Of a stretch of DNA of 57,998 nucleotides, positions 16,221 to 23,826 are shown piece after piece. The stretch spans positions 1-57,998 of the forward strand of contig JBKAGO010000057.1 of the NCBI GenBank assembly GCA_046290435.1, in the 5' to 3' direction. The translations under genes and the position numbers were made by a program. The first letter of the stretch is position 1, and the number at the start of each line of letters is the position of its first letter. The notes beneath the pieces are model-generated. The model had not been told where the DNA came from. It saw only the letters and a program-made list of their open reading frames with translations, and ran no database searches. Source of the DNA: CAVQUE01 sp046290435 (GTDB taxonomy: Bacteria > Actinomycetota > Acidimicrobiia > Acidimicrobiales > UBA8592).

Positions 16221-17411
16221 TCAGCCGGATCCCGGCATCGGCGTCGACTCGGCGACCCTGCGCACCCGGTCGACGACATCGGGGTGCTCGGTGAGCCACG
16301 CGTGGAGCCGCTTGGTGTGGCGGCACGCGACCTCGCGGAATTCCACACTGTTGAAGTCGCTGGTCGGACAGCTCTGGTCGCAGATCGTCGCGGCGGCACA
16401 TCCATGGCACCGTGCGTGCCAGGCGTCCTTCACGTGGAGGCGGTCGAGGGTACGTCGCACGTGGGTCGGATCGGGTTCGTCCCAGATGGAACCGAGCACG
16501 TGGTGCTCGATGTCGGTGGGGCACGCGTGGATGCTGCCGAGGTGGTCGATGCCCACAAAGGTTCGGCCCGCCTGGCACTGCGACTCCCAGCAGGAGAGCG
16601 GTGCGGGCTGGTGGCGTCCGTAGACGAAACGTTCCAGGGCCCGGAGCGCTCCCTGTTCGAACACGGTTCCGTGCTCGGCCATGTGCTCGAACACCGCGAT
16701 CGACGAGGCGACCATGTCCTCGTCGTCGAGCTGTGCATCGTCGATACCGCGGCCTTGCGGCTGCAGGTAGTTGACGCTGAACAGCTGCACGCCTTCGTCG
16801 GCGAGGAACGACGCCACCTCGTCCATCCGATGGGCGTTCGTCGGTGACACAACGACACGCACGAGTGGAGCCAGCCCCCGGGCTCTGAGGCGCCGGAGGG
16901 CGGCGACCGTCGCCCGCGCGCCTCCACGCACCTGGTCGCTCAGCTCCGGTGGGCCGTCGAGCGAGACCTTCACGGGCAATCCCGACTCGGCGATCAGGTC
17001 GACCCATTCGTCGTCGAGCATCGTGGCGTTCGTCGCGATCGGGTGGGTGAATCGGTGGCCCGTTTCCGTGCCGCGCTCGGCGGCGTAGGCCACTGCTTCG
17101 CGGACCCATGCGGTGCCGAGCAGCAACGGTTCGCCGCCGTGGAACTCGACGATGAGGTCGCGGTGGACAGAGTGAGCAACCAACAGGTCGATCACCCGGC
17201 GATAGGTCTCGAGCGACATCTGCGGACTGCGCGTGCCCGCAGCATCGACGTTGCAGTAGGTGCATCGAAGGTTGCAACCCGGCGTCAGCTTCAGCGTCAC
17301 CATCCGCAACGGCCGGAACAGCTGCGCCAGGGTCGCACCAGCGGAGCCGGGGCCGCGATCGGACTCCATGCTCGGCCGCTTGCGCGAGATGCGTACCATC
17401 TGGGTCGTCAT
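16221..17411 (-). CDS. Radical SAM/SPASM peptide-modifying enzyme
   Basis: The 396-residue protein carries C46-x3-C50-x2-C53 (GCNLRCTYC) for the SAM-binding [4Fe-4S] cluster. Its C-terminal SPASM domain is complete: CQAG...GSIHAC, then CHGCAAATICDQSC (C-x2-C-x5-C-x3-C) and a final EVAC cysteine, enough for two auxiliary clusters. This layout is shared by sactisynthases, QhpD, MftC-like and anSME-type enzymes. It should generate a 5-prime-deoxyadenosyl radical to modify a peptide or protein. ATG 17411 is chosen because the ECF promoter P3 places the transcription start within a few nt of it. A methyltransferase follows in the same operon. Confidence 0.9.
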   Translation of the reverse strand: MTTQMVRISRKRPSMESDRGPGSAGATLAQLFRPLRMVTLKLTPGCNLRCTYCNVDAAGTRSPQMSLETYRRVIDLLVAHSVHRDLIVEFHGGEPLLLGTAWVREAVAYAAERGTETGHRFTHPIATNATMLDDEWVDLIAESGLPVKVSLDGPPELSDQVRGGARATVAALRRLRARGLAPLVRVVVSPTNAHRMDEVASFLADEGVQLFSVNYLQPQGRGIDDAQLDDEDMVASSIAVFEHMAEHGTVFEQGALRALERFVYGRHQPAPLSCWESQCQAGRTFVGIDHLGSIHACPTDIEHHVLGSIWDEPDPTHVRRTLDRLHVKDAWHARCHGCAAATICDQSCPTSDFNSVEFREVACRHTKRLHAWLTEHPDVVDRVRRVAESTPMPGSG

Positions 17412-17421
17412 GTCGGGGCAC

Positions 17422-17447
17422 GACGCTGCCCGATCGATCGGGTTACA
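17422..17447 (-). promoter_or_regulatory. ECF-type promoter P3 (TGTAAC-N16-CGTC)
   Basis: On the minus strand TGTAAC (17447-17442), 16 nt, CGTC (17425-17422). The radical SAM start codon begins 14 nt after the first base of CGTC. Its -35 region forms an inverted repeat with that of P4. Confidence 0.78.
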
Positions 17448-17461
17448 CCGAGCCGGTCGGG

Positions 17462-17487
17462 TGTAACCCATCGGCGCCGGCGACGTC
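17462..17487 (+). promoter_or_regulatory. ECF-type promoter P4 (TGTAAC-N16-CGTC)
   Basis: TGTAAC (17462-17467), 16 nt, CGTC (17484-17487). It drives the sulfotransferase-GT25-sulfotransferase operon. The first in-frame GTG (17497) begins 13 nt after the first base of CGTC, predicting a leaderless mRNA. Confidence 0.78.
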
Positions 17488-17496
17488 GGGAACCCC

Positions 17497-18096
17497 GTGC
17501 GCCACAGCAACGAGGACCACCCGATGCGGGCGGGCGGAAGGACCAAGGTGTTCGGTGTGGGACTCCACAAGACGGGTACCTCCACGCTCGGGGTGTGCAT
17601 GGAACGCCTGGGCTACCGCAATGTGCCCTTCTCCTCGGCGCTTCTCGTCGACTGGGCCGCCGGTCGGACCGAGACAGCGCTCCAGGTGTCTGATCGCTAC
17701 GACAGCTTCCAGGACTGGCCGTGGCCGTTGCTGCTCACCGAGCTCGATGCCCGCCATCCCGGCAGCCGATTCGTGCTCACCGTGCGAGCCGATGAGGCAG
17801 CTTGGCTCGGCAGCCTTGCGGCGCACGCAGAACGCAGCCGTACGGACCGGTTCCGCCGGATCGTCTACGGCCACCCGTCGCCGGTGGGCCACGAGGACGA
17901 GCATCTCGCCTTCTACCGAGCCCACAACGAGCGCGTACGGGAGCACTTCAGCGGTCGGCCCGACCAGTTGCTCGAGGTGTGCTGGGAGCGCGGCGACGGC
18001 TGGAGCGAATTGTGTGCGTTCCTGGGTACCGACGTCCCGCCGGAGCCGTTCCCCCACGGCAACCGACGACCGGCTTGGCAGCGGGGCGAGCGATGA
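17497..18096 (+). CDS. Sulfotransferase (Sulfotransfer_4-like)
   Basis: This 199-residue protein has VFGVGLHKTGTST, the PAPS 5-prime-phosphosulfate loop, then DSFQDWPWPLLLTELDARHP and SRFVLTVRADEAAW, a pattern known from small bacterial sulfotransferases. It should transfer sulfate from PAPS to a hydroxyl or amine. GTG 17497 is chosen because it sits where P4 predicts transcription to begin. ATG 17524, with a GAGG upstream, is a good alternative and would shorten the protein by nine residues. The stop overlaps the next start (ATGA), so the three genes of this operon are coupled. Confidence 0.85.
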   Translation: MRHSNEDHPMRAGGRTKVFGVGLHKTGTSTLGVCMERLGYRNVPFSSALLVDWAAGRTETALQVSDRYDSFQDWPWPLLLTELDARHPGSRFVLTVRADEAAWLGSLAAHAERSRTDRFRRIVYGHPSPVGHEDEHLAFYRAHNERVREHFSGRPDQLLEVCWERGDGWSELCAFLGTDVPPEPFPHGNRRPAWQRGER

Positions 18097-18764
18097 GCAA
18101 GGCCCCGCCGAAGACAAAGCTCGTGCATCTGCTCACCACGCCGGACGCACCGCGAGAACGCCGTTCGGTGGCCGATGTGGCGCAGGTGGCCGAGGTGGGC
18201 ATCGACTACGTCCAGCACCGCAACCGGCCGAGGACGACCACACCTCCACGTGACACGTGCCGGCGACCCGACGCCGTGACGTCCTTCGAGGACGCGTCCT
18301 TCCCCAACGATTGGCAGCTCGGGCCCGGACACTTCGGCTGCTTCCTGGCGCATCGCCGGGCGGTGTTCGCAGAGTTCGACGAGTCGCTCGACCTGTTCGT
18401 GATCTGCGAGTGCGACTGTGTGTTCGACGGGTCCGCCGAGGAGTTCCTCGACCGGTTGATCGAGGCGCGTGATCACATGGCCCGCACCGGCACGCTGTAC
18501 CTCTCCCTCGGCATCGGCTGGGACGGTCCCACAGACCAGCGGTTCGAGGCTGTCGAACGAATCTTCCGCACGCACTGCGTCGTGTTCGCTCCGCCGGCGC
18601 GCGCCGTGCTGCGCAACGCATTCCTCTGGGAGCCGTGGGACACGATCGACTACTGGTACAACGAGGTGTTCGCAGGGCTACCCATGGCCATCGCCACGAG
18701 AGCGTTCGCGCACCAGGCCGGAGGCCTGTCGCTGCTCGAGCGGGTCGAACGCAGCGGCCCCTGA
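18093..18764 (+). CDS. GT25-like glycosyltransferase
   Basis: The 223-residue protein contains GPGHFGCFLAHRRAVFAEF followed by LFVICECDCVFDG. In GT25 enzymes this region reads G-x-x-G-C-x-x-S-H followed by an acidic donor-binding motif, and here the usual EDD is replaced by ECD. It is soluble. Start ATG 18093 overlaps the previous stop, and its own stop overlaps the next ATG (TGATG). Being sandwiched between two sulfotransferases suggests it makes the sugar that is sulfated, or acts on the same product (inference). Confidence 0.65.
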   Translation: MSKAPPKTKLVHLLTTPDAPRERRSVADVAQVAEVGIDYVQHRNRPRTTTPPRDTCRRPDAVTSFEDASFPNDWQLGPGHFGCFLAHRRAVFAEFDESLDLFVICECDCVFDGSAEEFLDRLIEARDHMARTGTLYLSLGIGWDGPTDQRFEAVERIFRTHCVVFAPPARAVLRNAFLWEPWDTIDYWYNEVFAGLPMAIATRAFAHQAGGLSLLERVERSGP

Positions 18765-19438
18765 TGCCGTACTCGATCCCGCTGCGTTGCCTCTTCATCC
18801 ATGTGCCCAAGAACGCCGGGACATCGGTCATGGAGGCTTTGCGCCTCGACGTCGGTCTGCCGGGGCACCGCACGTGGCGGGAGTACGAGGGTCGGTGCAT
18901 CACCCCCGAGGGCACCCCGTATTTCTCGTTCGCCGTCGTCCGCGACCCCCGCGACCGTGTCGTGTCCAGCTACGACTACGCCCGTATGGAACGCAGCCTC
19001 TACCACGCCGTCGACGGCGTGAGCTTCAGTGGCGTCCACCCGGATCACGCTGCGCTCGCTGCGATGACACTCGACGAGTGTGTTGCTGCGCTCGCCGAGC
19101 GTCCGTGCGACTTCGATCATCCCGGCTGGGGGCCACAGCACCCCTACGTGCTCGACGAGCACGGTGAGGCACGAGTCGACATGCTGTGCCGTTTCGAGCA
19201 TCTCGCAGCCGACCTCGAACGCGTCACCGACCGCCTCGGCATCGCGCAGCTCGAGCTGCCGCACCTCAACCGCTCGACCCCGCTCGACGACCGTCCTGCG
19301 CCGTGGGAACAGCGTCTCGGCGCTCGTTCTCGGGCCTTGGTGGAGCAGCACTACGCGCGGGACCTCGATCTGTTCGGTTATCGGCCCGGAGTCGATCAAC
19401 GGGCCGTGCTCGACGCTCTCTGCGCTCGCCGTGGCTGA
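18764..19438 (+). CDS. Sulfotransferase family 2 protein
   Basis: The 224-residue protein has LFIHVPKNAGTSVMEAL, the PAPS-binding loop typical of Sulfotransfer_2 enzymes that sulfate carbohydrates, and FAVVRDPRDRVVSSYDYA, the 3-prime-phosphate-binding motif. It is the third gene of the P4 operon and overlaps the GT25-like gene by one base-pair step. It differs in family from the first sulfotransferase, so the two may act on different positions. Convergent with the GT2-like gene that follows. Confidence 0.88.
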   Translation: MPYSIPLRCLFIHVPKNAGTSVMEALRLDVGLPGHRTWREYEGRCITPEGTPYFSFAVVRDPRDRVVSSYDYARMERSLYHAVDGVSFSGVHPDHAALAAMTLDECVAALAERPCDFDHPGWGPQHPYVLDEHGEARVDMLCRFEHLAADLERVTDRLGIAQLELPHLNRSTPLDDRPAPWEQRLGARSRALVEQHYARDLDLFGYRPGVDQRAVLDALCARRG

Positions 19439-19513
19439 AGCGTCGTCGACGCCGAGGTCGTGGCAACGGACGATGCCGCCGCCGGGCGGGAGCCTCGGTG
19501 ACGTGACGAGCAC

Positions 19514-20335
19514 TCACGCCGGTCGGTGATGGGGCGGGAGTGCGAACTCGGTGGCAAGCGATTCGTCGACGGGTTGCCAGTCGCTCGCTCGCGCCTTCAC
19601 GTCCATCGCCGACGGTGGGTCCGCCAGGAGGTCCGAGTGGTTCTCGCCCGTCTGCAGATTCCGAATCGCGGCGCGGAAGGGCACGGTGGCGAGCGGTATG
19701 CCGGCTTCTTCGAATGCGCTCACAGCGAACTTGTGCGATCCCAGGACGAAACGGAGGAAATCCGGATCCACCGTTTCGAGGATCGCCTCGAGTGACGCGT
19801 CCGGTGAGAGCGTCCGCGCCAGCTCGGAGCGCAGGACGTCGTAGCGCAGGAGATTGCAGGTTCCGCATCGGGTGTAGAAGCGGTCCACGGCCATGACTCG
19901 ACGGCCGATGAGCCACCAGCCCTCGCGGATGACCCACCCGGGAGCGTTCGGATCGGACGCAGCGAGGCCGCTCAGGCGACGTGACACGAAGTCGTCGGCG
20001 TCGAAGAACATCACGTGATCGGGCATGAAACGCTCTGCTGCGAGAAGGCCGATTGCGTACTTGGCGCCACGATCGACACGGATCGATGCCATGTCGGTCG
20101 CCGCGGCCGCGATCGGCGAAGGGGGTGGGAACCCGACGGGTTGGACGTGCACCTTGGGATGACGCAGCGGGGTCGGCAGCGGGGGCAGCCGGTCGTCGTT
20201 GACGACGACGACGACTTCGTAGCGGTCGTCCTGTTGATTGGTGACCGACGTGATCGTTTCGGAGAGCAGCTTCCACACTCGGTCGTAGGAGTTGCTGTTG
20301 TGGGGGTGACGAACCGATGTCACGAAGACGAGCAT
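19514..20335 (-). CDS. GT2-like glycosyltransferase (GT-A fold)
   Basis: The 273-residue protein begins LVFVTSVRHPHNSNSYDRVW and shows EVVVVVNDDRLP, DRGAKYAIGLLAAERFMPDH and VMFFDADDFVS, the DxD motif of a GT-A glycosyltransferase. ATG 20335 is the natural start; longer upstream frames lack homology. It has no TGTAAC-CGTC promoter of its own that I can see. It closes the candidate cluster on the right. Confidence 0.75.
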   Translation of the reverse strand: MLVFVTSVRHPHNSNSYDRVWKLLSETITSVTNQQDDRYEVVVVVNDDRLPPLPTPLRHPKVHVQPVGFPPPSPIAAAATDMASIRVDRGAKYAIGLLAAERFMPDHVMFFDADDFVSRRLSGLAASDPNAPGWVIREGWWLIGRRVMAVDRFYTRCGTCNLLRYDVLRSELARTLSPDASLEAILETVDPDFLRFVLGSHKFAVSAFEEAGIPLATVPFRAAIRNLQTGENHSDLLADPPSAMDVKARASDWQPVDESLATEFALPPHHRPA

Positions 20336-20704
20336 CGGGCCACGATGCCAGATCGCCCGCGGTTCCGCCGCACGGCGGGGTCGAGCACGGCGGGCACCGC
20401 GGCGCGGTGCGTTCGCGGGTCGCGCGGGCAGCGGTCGGAGGTGCCGGGACGGGTCACCGGAGGCGCCGTAGGCATCGGCGCCTGGCGCAGCCACCCCGGC
20501 GCGCTCCCACCTGGGGCGCTGGACGGCCGCCCCCGCCGATGGCTGCGCCAGCCCGACCGGCTGCCGGCCGGCCTGATGGCTCGGACGGCGTCGCGGACTT
20601 CGGTGTCGTCTGGGACCGAGCCACTCCGTATCCCCGCGACCCGAGCTGCCGTCCGGCGATGTGCGCGCCGTCGTCAGGCGGGTTGCGGGCTTACGCTCCC
20701 GGGC
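20336..20704. other. Intergenic region, no gene recognised
   Basis: These 369 bp separate the glycosyltransferase from the luciferase-like gene. Several open frames cross it but none has recognisable motifs. Its only clear element is TACGCT at 20692-20697, a -10 box 7 nt before the next ATG. Confidence 0.5.
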
Positions 20705-21610
20705 ATGCGCATCGGGATCTCGTTGACGTCGTCGCTGTCCACGCCCTCGGGTGATCCCCGCGAGGGAGCCCGGTGGATGATCGAGCGGGCCCGGGCCGCA
20801 GAGCGGGCCCGGCTGGATTCGCTGTCGCTCGGCGATCACCACACCATGGCCTCGCCGTACTACCAGAACACCCCGATGCTGGGCCGGCTCCTGGCCGAGT
20901 GGGGTGACCGGCCGGTGGGGTGCCTGTTCCTGCTGCCGCTGTGGAACCCGGTGCTCGTCGCCGAACACGTCGGGACGCTGGCGTCGCTGACCGACGCACC
21001 GTTCATCGTCCAGACCGGCATCGGCAGCGGCCAGGCGCAGTTCGCCGCGATGGGGGCGTCGATGCAGACCCGGGGCCGGGATCTGGAGGAGTCGGTGGCT
21101 GTCATCAGGGCGCTCCTGGCCGGCGAGCCCGTCGACCCGGCGTCGGTGGCCGGCGAGCCGTCGATCGGCCTACGGCCACACCAGAACGTCGAATGGTGGA
21201 TCGGCGCAGGGTCGGCGCCCGCCGCGCTCGAACGTGCGGGTCGCATCGGCGACGCCTGGTACGGCGGGCCGAACGTGACGCTCGAGACGGCAGCGGAGCA
21301 CCTGGCGATCTACCGCGAGTCGTGTGCGGCCAGTGGCCGGGTGCCGCGGGCGATCATGCGACGCGACGTGATCGTGCTGGGCGACGGTGCCGCTGCCGAG
21401 AAGCTGGGCGCCGGCATCGTCGCCGACGGCTATCGGGGCATGGGCCTCGACCAGGTGGTGGTGGGATCGCCCGCGTCGGTGGCCGAGCAGTTCGCCGCAT
21501 GGCGCGACGTCGGCTTCGACGACGTGATCGTCCGGTGTATGGCGGTGTCTCAGCGCGACGCCGTCGAGACCATCGAGAACCTCGCCGAGGTCAAGGCCCT
21601 CCTGGCCTGA
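20705..21610 (+). CDS. LLM-class (luciferase-like) flavin/F420 oxidoreductase
   Basis: This 301-residue TIM-barrel enzyme begins MRIGISLTSSL, contains LDSLSLGDHHTM, PLWNPVLVAEHVGTLASL and IVQTGIGSGQAQFAAMG, and later VEWWIGAGSAPAALERAGRI. All of these mark the bacterial luciferase-like superfamily. In actinobacteria such proteins usually bind coenzyme F420 or FMN. The substrate is unknown. The start is set by a TACGCT -10 box 7 nt before ATG 20705, so it is predicted leaderless. Confidence 0.85.
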   Translation: MRIGISLTSSLSTPSGDPREGARWMIERARAAERARLDSLSLGDHHTMASPYYQNTPMLGRLLAEWGDRPVGCLFLLPLWNPVLVAEHVGTLASLTDAPFIVQTGIGSGQAQFAAMGASMQTRGRDLEESVAVIRALLAGEPVDPASVAGEPSIGLRPHQNVEWWIGAGSAPAALERAGRIGDAWYGGPNVTLETAAEHLAIYRESCAASGRVPRAIMRRDVIVLGDGAAAEKLGAGIVADGYRGMGLDQVVVGSPASVAEQFAAWRDVGFDDVIVRCMAVSQRDAVETIENLAEVKALLA

Positions 21611-21794
21611 CCGCCGGGCGGCCGGCTGCTCTGCCGGCTCGGTGCTGTGCCGGCCCACGGTGTCGTCGGTGGGAGGCCCTGGCGGCCGATGGGGTTTCGA
21701 TCGCGGGTTACGGGGTAGACGCCAGTGGCCGGTGATGCGGCCGAGTCGGCGTGCCGCGCCGGCCCCGCTCTTCGGCATGGAAGGACCAACACCG

Positions 21795-21974
21795 ATGAAC
21801 GACCAGCAGACCCAATCCCAGAAGTCGGATCCGCCCAACGACAAGGGCGAGGCCTGGAAGATCAACGACGAGCCCGACGACGCAGCGAGCGACGACGAAG
21901 ACTCCGATGTTCGCAAGGGCAATCCGGGTGAGGCCTGGAAGATCAACGAGAACACCGCCGGCGACGACAGCTGA
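21795..21974 (+). CDS. Small acidic peptide with duplicated GEAWKIN motif
   Basis: The 59-residue hydrophilic product has no Cys and no membrane segment. It contains DKGEAWKINDEPDD and then RKGNPGEAWKINENT, so the seven-residue GEAWKIN is exactly duplicated 30 residues apart. The first copy, K-GEA-W-K-I, has the same spacing as the streptide core K-GDG-W-K-V, in which a radical SAM enzyme joins Lys to Trp. ATG 21795 has GGAAGG about 10 nt upstream. No modifying enzyme is adjacent; the nearest radical SAM gene is 4.4 kb away. It may be a RiPP precursor or simply a small repeat protein. Confidence 0.55.
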   Translation: MNDQQTQSQKSDPPNDKGEAWKINDEPDDAASDDEDSDVRKGNPGEAWKINENTAGDDS

Positions 21975-22018
21975 CCCACCGGGCCGGGCGGCCCGAAACC
22001 GCTGCGGTGTCCCGTGCC

Positions 22019-22141
22019 GCCAACTCCGAGTCGGCTGGCCCGGGAGGTGGGAAACCGCTGGGGTCAAGTCGTACTTTCAACCAACTCCGAGCCGACCGGC
22101 CTGGGAGGCGGCACACCAGTGGTGTGAAGTCGAGGTGCCCC
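22019..22141. repeat. Family A palindrome, copy 4, with a duplicated centre
   Basis: The left arm 22060-22087 is intact and matches copy 1, and the right arm is badly decayed (about 22118-22141). The preceding 22019-22063 resembles 22081-22125, so the centre seems to have been tandemly duplicated. Confidence 0.7.
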
Positions 22142-22171
22142 AGTAGTCAGAGCCCAGCGGCCGCCCTAGCG

Positions 22172-22633
22172 TCAGGAGCGGCCGGGGAAGTAGAAGCCGG
22201 GGCGGAGTTCGCGTTCGGTGTCGCGGCGGGCGCGGACGAGTTCCGCGCAGCGGGCGGACAGGTCGGCGTCGTCGCCGGCGAACACGGCTTCGATGGCGGC
22301 GCCGAACGCCTCGCCGGCCAGGTGGTAGTTCTCGACCTGGTCGTCGAGGGCCAGCGACTCGCTGCGGCCCGACCGGTACGCATCGAGCGCTGACGCCGTG
22401 GCAGCGTCGCCCAACCGCTCGGCGACGTCCGCAGCGAAGGCCTCCATGTCCGCGCACTCGGCGGCCATCCAGGCGATCTCGTTGGCCGAGCGCACAGCGC
22501 ACGTGTGCAGCAGCTGCTCCATCATCTCGAGATTGACCACCAGCGCCGGGTCGCCGACGGCGGGGATGATGGCCTCACGGACCTCGCGGGCCAGGTCCTC
22601 GAGGATCTGTTCGGTCGTGGGTCGAGCCTGCAT
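22172..22633 (-). CDS. DUF6285-like protein, partner of the phosphotransferase
   Basis: This 153-residue helical protein has TTEQILEDLAREVREAIIPA and LVVNLEMMEQLLHTCAVRSA near its start. That resembles DUF6285 proteins that commonly follow APH/ACAD10-type phosphotransferases in actinobacteria. The family assignment is from pattern memory and is moderate. ATG 22633 lies 2 nt after the phosphotransferase stop, and the Shine-Dalgarno (GGAGG) sits within that gene's last codons, so the two are coupled. It likely acts as a partner subunit or stabiliser. Confidence 0.6.
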   Translation of the reverse strand: MQARPTTEQILEDLAREVREAIIPAVGDPALVVNLEMMEQLLHTCAVRSANEIAWMAAECADMEAFAADVAERLGDAATASALDAYRSGRSESLALDDQVENYHLAGEAFGAAIEAVFAGDDADLSARCAELVRARRDTERELRPGFYFPGRS

Positions 22634-22635
22634 CG

Positions 22636-23667
22636 CTATGCCTCCATCGCCGCGGCCATGGCGGCCTCGAGTCCGTCGACCGCGTCGACGAACGCATCGT
22701 TGCCCACCGCGACCAGGGTCGAGTTGAACGCCACCGCCGGGCCTCGGCGTTCGCCGCGGGCCATGCCGGTCATGCCCCGGTACAGCGAGTCGACGGTGCC
22801 GATCGTCGACAACACCGTGAAGTAGCCGAGGCTCACCGGGTTGACGACCTCTTCGCTCAGGCCCGTGCGCTCCCGGAACCGGGCCAGGAACCGGTCGGTG
22901 TCGGCGGCCAGCAGATTGGGCGGCACCGCCCCTGCGTAGGCGTTGTAGTAGCCGAGGTCTTCGCGGGGATCGCCGATGCGGGAGAACTCCCAGTCGACGA
23001 TCTGCCAGCCGTCCGGCGTCGCGACGATGTTGCCCTGCTGGAAGTCGCCATGAACCAGCCGCAGCGGCATCGGTGCGGGGCGGCGCTTGTCGAGCCAGGC
23101 GGCGATGTAGCGGACGATGGGCAGCGCCTCGCAGTGGTCGTCGGCGGCTGCCCGCCAGCGGCCGATGAGCGAGTCGAGGTGATCGTCCCACGATGCCGGG
23201 CGGGCGATGGCCGCCGGGAGGCGATCGGGGTCGACGCCGGCGACCACGGCCATCGTGTCGGCGAACTGCTCGATGGTGTCAGCGGGGTCGAGGCCATTGT
23301 CGAAGGCCGCCTGGAGCGATCCGCCCTCGATGAAGTCGATCAGCAGCGCCTTGGTGCCCAACAGCGACTCGTCGTCGATGAACCACCGGGCGGCGGGCGT
23401 GGGGATCTCCTCGATGGACGACAGCGCCGACAGCAGCGCCCACTCGGCGTCGCGGTCGCTGTCGAGCGTGGCGACCTCGGGCGGCGGATCGCCACGCAGG
23501 ACGAAGGTCTCGGCGCGTCCGTCGGCCCAGCTGACGTCGACCCTGGCCATCACCCGGCTGAAGCCGCCGGTCATGATCGTGTACGAGTCGACGGTTGCCG
23601 GCGCGACGTTGTCGCTCAGCCACTGCTCCAGCACGACGCGTGCGCGCTCGGTGTCGAGCATGCTCAT
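22636..23667 (-). CDS. Phosphotransferase family protein (APH/ACAD10-like kinase)
   Basis: The 343-residue protein has LRLVHGDFQQGNIV, the Brenner motif with catalytic Asp, and IVDWEFSRIGDPREDLGYY, the metal-binding segment. Both are typical of APH-superfamily kinases; ACAD10/11-type members phosphorylate hydroxyacyl-CoA derivatives. The N-lobe has TGGFSRVMARV as the nucleotide-binding strand. ATG 23667 has a strong GAGGGAG Shine-Dalgarno. It forms a two-gene operon with the DUF6285-like gene. The substrate is inferred only by family. Confidence 0.85.
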   Translation of the reverse strand: MSMLDTERARVVLEQWLSDNVAPATVDSYTIMTGGFSRVMARVDVSWADGRAETFVLRGDPPPEVATLDSDRDAEWALLSALSSIEEIPTPAARWFIDDESLLGTKALLIDFIEGGSLQAAFDNGLDPADTIEQFADTMAVVAGVDPDRLPAAIARPASWDDHLDSLIGRWRAAADDHCEALPIVRYIAAWLDKRRPAPMPLRLVHGDFQQGNIVATPDGWQIVDWEFSRIGDPREDLGYYNAYAGAVPPNLLAADTDRFLARFRERTGLSEEVVNPVSLGYFTVLSTIGTVDSLYRGMTGMARGERRGPAVAFNSTLVAVGNDAFVDAVDGLEAAMAAAMEA

Positions 23668-23826
23668 GGTTGCTCCCTCTTGGCCTGGCGGCCGGGCCGG
23701 AGGGCCCTCGCTGCGCTCATGCGTTCCCCCTCAGGTCCGGTCTCGGCGGGCGAGCGTAGCCCCGACCCGGCGACGGCGCGGGCGCTACCGTCGGGGCCCG
23801 GACCGTCTGCGTCCGAGGGGGACACG

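Noticed and set aside
11393..17469. Reading GGTTACACC/GGTGTAACC as a repressor operator
   Set aside because: A CGTC element exactly 16 nt from TGTAAC at four sites, each in the direction of a gene, is better explained as ECF -35/-10 pairs. The inverted repeat at 17440-17469 is just two such promoters back to back.
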